Assembly: GCF_001038505.1 (NCBI RefSeq) | Contig: NZ_LDPY01000007.1 | Location: 28,583 to 92,582, forward strand | Reading direction: 5' to 3' | DNA length: 64,000 bases | DNA from: Puniceibacterium sp. IMCC21224 | Lineage (GTDB): Bacteria > Pseudomonadota > Alphaproteobacteria > Rhodobacterales > Rhodobacteraceae | Shown here: positions 49,667 to 58,500 of the stretch, piece after piece | Numbering within the stretch: position 1 is the first letter of the stretch | Layout of the letters: every line of letters begins with the position of its first letter | Position numbers and translations under genes: made by a program | Notes under the pieces: generated by a model | Told to the model about the DNA's origin: nothing | Databases searched by the model: none | What the model saw: only the letters and a program-made list of their open reading frames with translations

Positions 49667-49926
49667 TGCTCTTCTCCTTGTTTGCGTTGCAATGATGGTC
49701 ACCTTGCAGCTGGCCAAGGCCCGGCCACACCGAAGGCGAAGCGCAGCGGAGAGGGGCAGGCGCCGGTCTTTTTGACCCGCGCGGAATGACCCGCAGGGTC
49801 AGGGGAAAAAGATCGGCGACAACTTTGTGGACGGGACGACAGCTGCGACCAGCATGTCATGCAACTCAGACATCGGGAGAAGCGCGGAGGCCGCGAAGGA
49901 AGATGGGTGAACAGCCGAGGGAGATG
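49328..49926. repeat. Segmental duplication, copy 2
   Basis: Matches 34264-34864 in the same orientation. Similarity includes the gene, its ribosome binding site and about 260 bases upstream, ending at AGCCGAGGGAGATG (49913-49926). The remaining gap to the IS66 element (49927-50121) holds no supported gene. Confidence 0.85.
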
Positions 49927-50121
49927 TAGCTGAACTGCGGTCGATGCTGTACCCAACTTCTTGCCGGAGTGTATCCGACTGTTCGCACACTCTGGACCAA
50001 GACCCGGCCTCGACGCATCACCCCAAGGCCAAACGAACCAGAAAGTTGTTGCTGGTGCGCCATGGGCGACGCCGTTGGATAGGTGACTAGACAAACACGC
50101 CAAGATCGGATGAGGCGTCAG

Positions 50122-50917
50122 ACTCCGATGTAAGCGCCACGCCGATCCCCTCCTGCCGCGCTGACGCTGGCTGTGCGAGTCCTTCTGTCGAGGTGAGACA
50201 GGATAGGACGGCAAAATGGACGGCTCTTTAGACGGCTCAGCGGATGGCTACGCGGGCAGGATCGAGGTTCTGGAAGGGCGGTCGGGCCGGCGCATGCGTA
50301 GCGAGGCGGAACGGGCGCGGATCGCGGCGGAGAGGTTCGGGCGGAGATCCGAAAAGCTCGATCCGGAGCAGTTCAACCTTCCGCTCGAAGATGTGGAACT
50401 GGCGCAGGGCGTGCTGGACGCGGCGCAGGAGAAGGCGCGACGCGCCCTGAAGGGGCAAGGTGCAGCCGAAAGCGGCACCCCGAAGCGCAACCGCGGCCAC
50501 CTCCCGAAACACCTGCCCCGGATCGAACGGGTCATCGAGCCCCGAAGCACGCTCTGTCCCTGCGGTTGCGGCGAGATGGCCAGAATCGGAGAAGACGTCT
50601 CCGAACGGCTGGACGTGGTGCCTGCCCAGCTCCGCGTGCTGGTCACCCGGTGCCCCAGATATGCCTGCCGGCGCTGTTCCGGCGCATGCGCCGGAACATG
50701 TCGTGCCCGGCGGACTGCCCACCGAAGCGCTGATCGCGCAGGTCATGGTGGCCAAGTTCGGCGACCACCTTCCTTTTTACCGCCAGGTCGTGTCGCGAAT
50801 GCTGTGGAAATTCCCTGGCAGCGTGCTCCGGGCGTGTGAAGGCTCGGTCTTTCAGGCAGCGAGGTCAGCCAGCGTCAGCGCGGCAGGAGGGGATCGGCGT
50901 GGCGCTTACACTCCGAT
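50122..50917 (+). mobile_element. Internally deleted IS66-family element with intact ends and target duplication
   Basis: The element spans 50130-50909 (780 bases). Its two ends are perfect 44-base inverted repeats that begin GTAAGCGCC, as IS66 elements do. It is flanked by the exact 8-base direct repeat ACTCCGAT (50122-50129 and 50910-50917), the target duplication length of IS66. Inside is only the N-terminal part of the transposase. Full IS66 elements are about 2.5 kb, so most of the interior has been deleted while both ends survive; it could be mobilised in trans. Confidence 0.9.
50216..50785 (+). pseudogene. IS66 transposase (TnpC) remnant, frameshifted and truncated
   Basis: The first frame shows RIAAERFGRRSEKLDPEQFN, LPKHLPRIERVIEPRSTLCP and CGCGEMARIGEDVSERLDVV, the leucine-zipper-like and zinc-binding N-terminal parts of IS66 TnpC. 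Near 50670 the reading frame shifts by one base; HAPEHVVPGGLPTEALIAQV and MVAKFGDHLPFYRQ continue in another frame. Homology stops at about 50785, before the DDE domain, and joins the right end of the element. It is not functional. Confidence 0.88.
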
Positions 50918-50999
50918 GCGGACATTGAGAGTTTGCGCGGCGAATGGCGGCTCAGAGCCCACTTTACCGGATGTTGCGAAGCGACTGAATGTCCGCATT

Positions 51000-52229
51000 T
51001 CAAGATGCCGCAGCTTTGGTTATTGGGTGTGCTTTCAAAAACAGCGCCAACACTCCGGCCCCGACTGCCAACCAAACTGAGCCTGTCCAGACAAGGGTGT
51101 AGGTCTGTGTCGCGGTAAAGACATAGCCGCCAGCGAACGCACCCATTGCCCCGCCGAGGGCGTGGCCCGCAGAGATCAAACCCATAGCGAGACCCATCGT
51201 TTTGATCCCAACATGGCTCGCGACGAAACTGGCCGTGACGGGAACTGTCGAATAGTCGACCGCGCCAAACAGAACGGCGAACAAGAACAGCATTTCAATA
51301 GATGTTCCGGGAATGCTGCCGAGTAGGATGAATGTCAGCGCCCGCAGCATGTATATTGCTGCCAGCAACATCGGACGATTGACACGATCCGTGAGCCAAC
51401 CGGCAGCTATCATGCCGATGAGGTTGACGAGGGACAGCAAACCATAGGCGGTTGCACTTGGAATGGGTGGAAATCCACAGAATGCCGCAAAGGGCAGCAA
51501 ATGTGTTTCAACGACGCCAGTCGTCGTAAACCCACAAATCAGAAAGCTCCAAAACAGGAGATGAAAGGCAGGCTGTCGTACAATTGAGGTGAAGTCCTGC
51601 CGCATTGTTGACGGGTCGTCTTTTCGCCCTTCGGCTTCGTTTGATGACATATCTGGTCGCATGCTCATCCGAATGCATGGGATCAACGCGAGGCTCGCAA
51701 GCGATAAGGCACCAAAGCTCCAGCGCCAGCTTGCAAATGCCAATAGCGCTGCGATCAAAGGGACGATAAGAAATTGACCACCCGTCGCACCCGATGTGCC
51801 AATCCCTGTCGCCAGCCCCTGATTGTCGGAAAAGCTGCGGGCGACTGCCGTGGCCACAACATGGGTCGCGACAATTCCAAAGCCGATGGCACAGAACCCG
51901 GCAAAGCCGATGACGAACATCAGCTTGCCGTTCATCAGTGCCACGATTGCACAGCCGACCCCTAGCAATCCCATGCCCAGGTTGAGTGTGAACTGCGATC
52001 CGAGACGATCCACCAAGCGCCCTGCAAACGGGGCAACAATAGCCATAATCAAGAGCGCTGCCGCTCCGACGCTAGAGATATAACTACTGGTCCACCCGAA
52101 CTCCGTTTGCCAAACAGGCATGATCAATCCAAGGGCGGCTCGGCTGGAGAAGGCGAGCGACAGTGCCAGGAACCCGAAGATGACAACGGTCCAGTTCTGG
52201 CGTGGTTGGGCGGATGTGGTTGCTGACAT
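51000..52229 (-). CDS. Major facilitator superfamily transporter
   Basis: A 409-residue membrane protein with about twelve hydrophobic segments. Motif A-like residues are seen in FAGRLVDRLGSQFTLN after helix 2 and in GWLTDRVNRPMLLAA after helix 8. The start MSATTSAQPRQNWTVVIFGF at 52229 has AAGGAG upstream; a longer frame to 52295 does not. It resembles the monocarboxylate/oxalate-formate branch of the superfamily, but the substrate cannot be told. It is divergent from a LysR regulator, which probably controls it in response to the substrate. Confidence 0.9.
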   Translation of the reverse strand: MSATTSAQPRQNWTVVIFGFLALSLAFSSRAALGLIMPVWQTEFGWTSSYISSVGAAALLIMAIVAPFAGRLVDRLGSQFTLNLGMGLLGVGCAIVALMNGKLMFVIGFAGFCAIGFGIVATHVVATAVARSFSDNQGLATGIGTSGATGGQFLIVPLIAALLAFASWRWSFGALSLASLALIPCIRMSMRPDMSSNEAEGRKDDPSTMRQDFTSIVRQPAFHLLFWSFLICGFTTTGVVETHLLPFAAFCGFPPIPSATAYGLLSLVNLIGMIAAGWLTDRVNRPMLLAAIYMLRALTFILLGSIPGTSIEMLFLFAVLFGAVDYSTVPVTASFVASHVGIKTMGLAMGLISAGHALGGAMGAFAGGYVFTATQTYTLVWTGSVWLAVGAGVLALFLKAHPITKAAAS

Positions 52230-52298
52230 GGTGTATCTCCTTGTCCTCGCGAAATGCCACGTAACTTGCGTTTTGACGAACGAGAAACTGGTCAAATA

Positions 52299-52317
52299 AC
52301 TTTAGCTGATCTAAAGT
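52299..52317. promoter_or_regulatory. LysR-type binding site between the MFS and LysR genes
   Basis: The arms ACTTTAG and CTAAAGT around CTGAT form a perfect 19-base palindrome containing a T-N11-A core. It ends five bases before the LysR start codon, so binding there would also block the regulator's own expression. Confidence 0.65.
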
Positions 52318-52322
52318 GAAGA

Positions 52323-53195
52323 ATGGCAATACGCATCCAGGACCTCTACACATTCCACGTCGTCGCACGCGCAGGCGCGATGCAGGACGGCGCGCATGAA
52401 CTTGGCGTGACGCCGGGTGCAATCAGTCAACGCATCCGTGCAGTCGAGGAGCGTCACGGGGTGCGCCTGTTCACCCGAAGCAAAAATGGGATCACACTCA
52501 CGGCGGCAGGGCTTGCGCTTCAATCAGATGTCAGCGCGGCGTTTTCGACGATTGAGGCCGCACACCAAAAGAACTTTGCCCGGCATGGCCACACGGTGCG
52601 GATCAGCGCATCTGCGACCTTTGCCCACACCATGCTTGTCTCCAGCCTGGGACGATTTTCTGAAGCGCATTCAGCAATCAAAGTCTCGGTCGAAACCGAA
52701 GACCGATTGGTTGACCTCAAATCGGAGCCCGTTGATCTGGCGATCCGCCATGGTCTTGGCACCTATCCGGGCCTGCGGTCCGAATGGCTATGCTCTCCAG
52801 AGCTGATCCTTGTCGTTAGTCCGAAACTATTGGAACGCCTTGGGCCGCTTGAAACGCCATCTGACTGTCTGCGGTATAGATTGTTGCCCGATTCCACAGG
52901 AAAGGATTGGTCGATCTGGTTTGAGGCACAGGGCATTGACGCCAGCGGCGCGGCCTACGGCACACAGTATGGCAACGACTTTTTGACGGTTAAAGCAGTG
53001 ATCGACGGTCAAGGATTGGCATTGCTGAACGATGTCTATGTGAAAGAAGGCTTAGCCTCAGGGCATTTGGTGCGAGCATTGAATGCCGCATGGCCGACAG
53101 CATTTGCATACTATGCTGTCGCACTTGCCGAGACGCTCGAAAGACCGGCAGTCTCAACCTTTGTCAAGTGGCTCAAAAAGGACCTGAGCTCATAG
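52323..53195 (+). CDS. LysR-family transcriptional regulator
   Basis: A 290-residue regulator of the GcvA-like branch. The N-terminal winged helix reads IQDLYTFHVVARAGAMQDGA, HELGVTPGAISQRIRAVEER and LFTRSKNGITLTAAG. The effector domain includes VDLAIRHGLGTYPGLRSEWL and TVKAVIDGQGLALLNDVYVK. It is divergent from the MFS gene with a 93-base gap and a palindromic binding site. It most likely activates the transporter when the substrate is present. Confidence 0.93.
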   Translation: MAIRIQDLYTFHVVARAGAMQDGAHELGVTPGAISQRIRAVEERHGVRLFTRSKNGITLTAAGLALQSDVSAAFSTIEAAHQKNFARHGHTVRISASATFAHTMLVSSLGRFSEAHSAIKVSVETEDRLVDLKSEPVDLAIRHGLGTYPGLRSEWLCSPELILVVSPKLLERLGPLETPSDCLRYRLLPDSTGKDWSIWFEAQGIDASGAAYGTQYGNDFLTVKAVIDGQGLALLNDVYVKEGLASGHLVRALNAAWPTAFAYYAVALAETLERPAVSTFVKWLKKDLSS

Positions 53196-53317
53196 TTAGT
53201 TCTAAAGCTGCCTTTGGAGCAACCGCAGCGAAATCACACTTATCCCGCTGAGCGGTCATTGGCACGACTCAGATCCGATGTCCGCATTCGAACCGCTACG
53301 TCGGAATGTACCGGGGC

Positions 53318-54193
53318 CTAAGCCCCGATCCTCTTGATACGAATGCCGAGCTTGCGGGCCTTGTCGACGATGTTCTCGGTAATGCCTGAACCGGGTGTAG
53401 CGATCAGGCCCTGCGGCATGGTCTCGAGCATCTTGTCGTTGCGCTTGAACGGGGCGGCCTTGCCGTGGCTCTTCCAGTCGGGCTTGAAGACCACCTGGGT
53501 GACGCCACGGGTATCTGCCCAACGGGCCGCGATCATTTCTGCACCCTTGGGCGTGCCGCCGTGCAGCAGCACCATGTCGGGGTATTTTGCATGGGTGGCG
53601 TCGAGGACGGACCATATCAGATCATAGGCGTGATAATCCCCGCCCGAGAAAGCGATCCGTGTGCCTTCGGGGCAGTGCACCTCGGTCTCCTTCCGACGCT
53701 TGGCGGAAAGATAGGCCCGACTGTCCACCACGGCGGAGGTGAGGCCGCGATGGGAAACCTTGGATCCGGTGCGGGGCAGCCAAGGCGAGCCGGTGGCGGC
53801 CGAGAAGTGGTCCACGGCCAGATCGCGCATTTGTTCGAAAGCGTCACGATGGTCCCAGAGTTTCAGCCCGATCATCTGGAGGCGCTCGAGCTCGACCGAG
53901 GCGACCTCGGAGCCGTCCTGTACGCCCAAACTTTCCCGGACCTCGAATTCGTTGTCATCGAGCAGTTTCTGAATGTGGGTGAGCCGACGATGGAAGATCG
54001 AGGTGAGGGACCACAGCACCTCCTCGAGATTGTCTTCCAACTGGCTGCCAGTGAGGAGACCGGTGGTGGTGTCAAAGAGCGTCGCCATGGCGAGCTCGAC
54101 CTCGTCGGGCTGGGGCAGGGGGCGATGATCGGTCTCGCCGGGTCCTGGTGTTGCGCCATGAAGTGCGAGGTGGTCGAGGATGGCGGAGGTCAC
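53318..54193 (-). CDS. DUF2493 domain protein (SLOG-like nucleotide-binding fold)
   Basis: A 291-residue protein. I place the start at GTG 54193 (VTSAILDHLALHGATPG), with GAGGAGA upstream; the frame stays open further but without a ribosome binding site. The C-terminal 120 residues (TRIAFSGGDYHAYDLIWSVL, MVLLHGGTPKGAEMIAARWA, VTQVVFKPDWKSHGKAAPFK) are the DUF2493/SLOG fold, which may bind nucleotides or derivatives. The helical N-terminal part is typical of plasmid-borne versions in Rhodobacterales. Function is unknown. Confidence 0.85.
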   Translation of the reverse strand: MTSAILDHLALHGATPGPGETDHRPLPQPDEVELAMATLFDTTTGLLTGSQLEDNLEEVLWSLTSIFHRRLTHIQKLLDDNEFEVRESLGVQDGSEVASVELERLQMIGLKLWDHRDAFEQMRDLAVDHFSAATGSPWLPRTGSKVSHRGLTSAVVDSRAYLSAKRRKETEVHCPEGTRIAFSGGDYHAYDLIWSVLDATHAKYPDMVLLHGGTPKGAEMIAARWADTRGVTQVVFKPDWKSHGKAAPFKRNDKMLETMPQGLIATPGSGITENIVDKARKLGIRIKRIGA

Positions 54194-54539
54194 GCCGGTC
54201 TCCTCGGGATGTCTGTCTGATGGGGCATCGTCTGGTTCCTCTGTTTGATCTGACCCGATTTGGATGGGGCGATAACAGGACCGGCGGCGGCCGGGCCGCA
54301 TCCGTCAGGATCGGAGCGCAGCGGAGAATGCGCCCAGGGCCGGAAAATTGTTCCCGCGAGGAATGGCCCGCCACGGTCATGTGGTGGGGCAGGGGAATTT
54401 TCTGGTTCGGGGCGCATTGCTGCCCGGGCGAGGGGCACTCAGCCCCGACCCGCCGGTCCATCGCTCCCCTTTTCCAAACGGGATCAGATCGAACCAGCAG
54501 AACCTTCGCCCTTTCGGACTTCGCTGAGGAAGTTGGCGG
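54194..54539. promoter_or_regulatory. Upstream region of the DUF2493 gene with an element shared with DUF736 genes
   Basis: No supported gene is present. GCGCAGCGGAGA at 54316-54327 and CGCGAGGAATGGCCCGC at 54355-54371 recur, in the same order and orientation and at nearly the same spacing, upstream of the DUF736 genes (for example GCGCAGCGGAGA at 49741 and a two-mismatch second motif at 49778). All lie upstream of minus-strand genes, so this may be a shared promoter or regulator site. Confidence 0.55.
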
Positions 54540-55586
54540 TCACCCATCCTCAATCTCCAGACCTTGTGCTTTCATGGCCCCTAACAGGGACCGGCGCAGC
54601 GCATCTTTGCCAAATGCCCGCAGATCGTCGTTGAAATCCCCCATGGCCGGCACGAGGCCGCCACATGCAATTCCAAGCGATTCCAGCTGGTTACGCAATT
54701 TCGTTGATGCGTTACGTCCAGCTTCGTCATTGTCCCGCGCGATCCAGATGCGCTTTATCCCCGGCGGCGGGATGAAGAGGCCGAGATGGGTGGCGGTGAG
54801 ACAGGAGGCAAAGTTGAATTCAGGAAGAGCCGTGCCGATCGAGAGGGCGTTCTCGAGCCCTTCGCCGACGATGAGATCGCTACGAGAGGTGCCGGACCAG
54901 AAGCGGATGGCATGCCCGTGCAGATGTCCAAGGATCCTTTTCGGGCTCTCGATCGCAACCAGACCGCCGGTGGACGGGTCGAGAAAAACCCTTGCGCATC
55001 CGGTGATCTGGCCCCGATTGTCAGTGATCTTAGCCAGCAGGGCAGGGGCCCTTTGTGGCGGATTGGCGTCGTCTTCGCCCTGCCGCAGGAAGACCCGCGG
55101 GTGATAGCGCAGGGCCGGGCCAAGACGCGTGATCCCGCGACCTTGCAGATAGGTGGCGCCCAATGTGCCAAGCACCGGCTTGCCTGCGGAGAAGAGTTTG
55201 CGCGCCCGCGCGATGCGTTTGCTGGAGGCAGCATCCGGTCGCTCAGCCCTTTGGGTTTCACGAGGTGCGGCAGGGCAGGGGCCCTCACCGAGAAAGGACC
55301 GGGCCTCCCTCAGGGTTTCCTTCAGCGTAACCGATCCGAGCCGTTCATGAAGCAGGTCGATCAGGTCGCCGTATTCACCCGTCGCGAAGTCCTGCCAAGA
55401 CCCAGCCTTGCGCCAGCCTTCCGCCTGCAGTCGGATCGCGAGACTCTGCCCTTTTGCGCCAGAGGTGTCGCCAACCTGCCAATAGTTGCCCTGCTTGCGG
55501 CCTTCGGGAAAATACTGGCGGCAGAAGCTCTCGGCGCGGTCTGCCAGATCGGCCGAGAGATCTGCGATGCTGCGCCGCGCGTTCAT
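54540..55586 (-). CDS. Toprim-domain protein (plasmid primase-like)
   Basis: A 348-residue protein. The N-terminus (ESFCRQYFPEGRKQGNYWQV, SLAIRLQAEGWRKAGSWQDF, ATGEYGDLIDLL) resembles the zinc-less primase-like part of plasmid DNA-metabolism proteins. The C-terminus is a Toprim domain with SDLIVGEGLENALSIGTALP (catalytic Glu) and RIWIARDNDEAGRNASTKL (the DxD-like acids). It could prime plasmid DNA synthesis or act with the adjacent helicase. The ATG at 55586 overlaps the stop of the methylase-helicase gene by four bases, so the two are coupled. Confidence 0.87.
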   Translation of the reverse strand: MNARRSIADLSADLADRAESFCRQYFPEGRKQGNYWQVGDTSGAKGQSLAIRLQAEGWRKAGSWQDFATGEYGDLIDLLHERLGSVTLKETLREARSFLGEGPCPAAPRETQRAERPDAASSKRIARARKLFSAGKPVLGTLGATYLQGRGITRLGPALRYHPRVFLRQGEDDANPPQRAPALLAKITDNRGQITGCARVFLDPSTGGLVAIESPKRILGHLHGHAIRFWSGTSRSDLIVGEGLENALSIGTALPEFNFASCLTATHLGLFIPPPGIKRIWIARDNDEAGRNASTKLRNQLESLGIACGGLVPAMGDFNDDLRAFGKDALRRSLLGAMKAQGLEIEDG

Positions 55587-58500
55587 GCGGCGGCATCCGC
55601 GGCGCTTGCGCCGACCGGATGCGCGGCAAGGACCCGTCCCAGCACCTCGATGCCGTCCACCGGAATGAACACCCGCGTCTTCCACTGGATCACCTCGGTG
55701 AAGCAGCCCATTGCCTTCAGTTCGGGCAGGGCCGTGCCCGACGCACCGATCAGTTCAAGCCTCGGCTGTCCCATGACCAGGGACCGGCGCAGCTGGTAAC
55801 CACCGAGCAGGCTGAGGGTCGTCCTGGCGTCCATCACCGCGGCGAAGACCTCCTGCGGTGTCATCTCGATTTGACAATCGAGGCCGAGCCGCGCGTAGAC
55901 ATTGAGAAGCTGCTCCTGGCTGACCAAACGGCCGATGGCGCGCTCCCCATCCTCGGTCTGCAGGCGATAGATGCGCATGTTGTCCGCGGGCAGCCGGTCC
56001 CAGATCGGCAGGAGCAACCCGCAGATCAGCGTGATCTTCGAGGTGGTGAACTCCGGCACGGCGTCGACTTCGGCCCGCCAGAGCTGTTCGAACATCGCAT
56101 CATCGATCTCTTCCCAGTGCGATTTCGAGAACTCGGAAAGCGCGAGAATCTCAGTCGCCATGGGCCGCAGGAGCTTCACCCGAAGGATCGGCACACCGTC
56201 CTCATCCATGAAGGCCGGCACGGTCACCATCAGTGCCGCGCGCTTGGAGGTCTTGTTCCAGCACAGCGTCGCGCCTTTCGTGTCAGCGCAGATTGCTTTG
56301 ACGCGGGGCAGGGTGAGCGGATCATTGCGATCTGTGCGCTCCACGGTCAGGGCAGTCGCCGTCGCGCCCGTCGCGTCATGCTCGAAGATGACCTTGCGAT
56401 CGACGATCTCGAATTTCTCGGCGCGCAGGGTTTCGAGGCCGACATCGAGCGTGCCTGCCTGACGCGCGTCCTCGATGATGGCCGAGAGGAACCCGCCGAA
56501 GGCCTCGAAGATCGCGTCCTGCATATCGATCCGGAGCGCGAGGCAGCGGTTCAGGAACTGCTGAATTGGCGGCAGATTTTCTTTCATCGTGCCATCCGCC
56601 TCATCGAGCGTCAGCCCGGTCATCTCCTGGAATTTCACATAGGAACACGCCTCGATCTTGCCCGCGCGCAGCTTGTAGAAGAACTGCCGCAGCGCCGCGC
56701 GTGCGTAGGGGCTCTCGAGGTTGTCCTCGGCACGAAACATGTTCTGTCCGCCGGTCTCGCGCTGCCCCTTGGTGATAGCACCAAGCGTGTCGAGGCGGCG
56801 CGCGATTGTGGAGAGAAAGCGCTTCTCACCTTTCACGTCTGTGGCAACGGGACGGAAGAGCGGTGGCTGCGCCTGGTTGGTGCGATTGGTGCGACCAAGC
56901 CCCTGGATCGCATTGTCTGCCTTCCAGCCGGGTTCAAGAAGGTAATGCACCCGCAAGCGCCGGTTCTTCGCCCCGAGGTCGGCGTGATAGCTGCGACCCG
57001 TGCCACCGGCGTCAGAGAATACCAGGATGCGCTTGGCGTCATCCATGAAGGCCTGCGTCTCACCAAGGTTGGAGGAGGCTGGGCGGTTCTCGACCTTGAG
57101 CCGCCCCTCACGTGTCTTCACGATGCGTCGTTTACGCCCCGTGACCTCGGCCACGGCGTTCCCGCCGAAATGCCAAAGGATCTGATCGAGCGCGCCCTGC
57201 ACCGGGGCGAGGGCCCCAAGATGCTCGATCAGATCGTCCCGCCGCCGCTCCGCCTCGCGACAGATGATCGGATTGCCATCGCCATCGAGGGCCGGGCGCG
57301 AGCGCAGATCGCCATTCTCGTCCGTGTAGGGCTCGAAGAGTTGCGTTGGGAAGCTGTGCATCAAATACTCCATGACCGCCTCCCTTGGCGTGAAGTCGAC
57401 CTGAAGATCATCCCACTCGGAGGGTGGGATATCCTCGAGGCGGCGTTCCATCACCGCTTCGCTGGTCGAGACTACCTGGATGACCGCCGCATGACCCGCC
57501 GCCAGGTCCGCCGCGATGGCGCGGATCAGCGAGGGGCATTTCATGGCGGTGATGAGATGATTGAAGAAGCGCTGCTTGTTGCTCTCGAAGGCTGAGCGCG
57601 CGGCGGATTTCGCTTGGGCATTCAACGTGCCGGTCTCCGACAAAATTCCCGAGGCCTGAAGGGCGGCCTCAAGATTGTTGTGAATAATCTGATAGGCGTC
57701 GGCATAGCTGTCATAGATCGCGATCTGTGCGGGCGTCAGCTCATGCACCAGCATTTCGTACTCGACCCCGGCATAGGAGAGGGACCGCGCAAGATAGAGT
57801 CCGAGCGCCTTCAGGTCGCGCGAGATCATCTCCATGGCCGCGATGCCCCCGGCCTCCATCGCGGCGACAAACTCTGCCCGCGTCACGAAGGGGAAATCCC
57901 CGGTACCCCAAAGACCGAGGCGAGAGGCATAAGCGAGATTGCCGACGACCGTGGCACCGGTCGCCGAGACATAGAGAACCCGCGCATCGGGCACGGCGTT
58001 CTGCAGCGCAAGGCCAGCGAGGCCCTGCTGCGAAGCCTTTTTGTCGCCGCGGTCGGACTTTTCGCCGGCGGCATTCGCCATGGCGTGGCTTTCGTCGAAA
58101 GCGATGACCCCGTCGAACCCCTCGCCGAGCCAGGACGTCACCTGGTCGAGGCGGGAGGCTTTGCCCTCGCGCTCAGCCGAGCGCAGCGTGGCATAGGTGA
58201 CAAAGAGGATGCCTTCGGGGAGGCGGATATCGCTCCCCTGGCGGAACTTCGAGAGCGGCACGATATCACTTTCGCGCCCGCCGAGCGCCATCCAGTCGCG
58301 CCGCGCATCCTCGATCAGTTTGTCGCTCTTTGAGACCCAGACCGCCCGTCGCCGTCCCTGCAGCCAGTTGTCGAGAATGATGCCCGCGACCTGCCGCCCC
58401 TTGCCGCAGCCCGTGCCATCGCCGAGAAACCAACCCTTGCGCAGGCGGAAGGCATCTTCGTCGCCCTCGGCCGCCGCCATGAGCTGGCCTTCGATCTCGC

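Noticed and set aside
55454-57595. 713-codon plus-strand frame opposite the methylase-helicase
   Set aside because: Arg/His/Leu-rich shadow translation; the minus strand shows complete helicase motifs.
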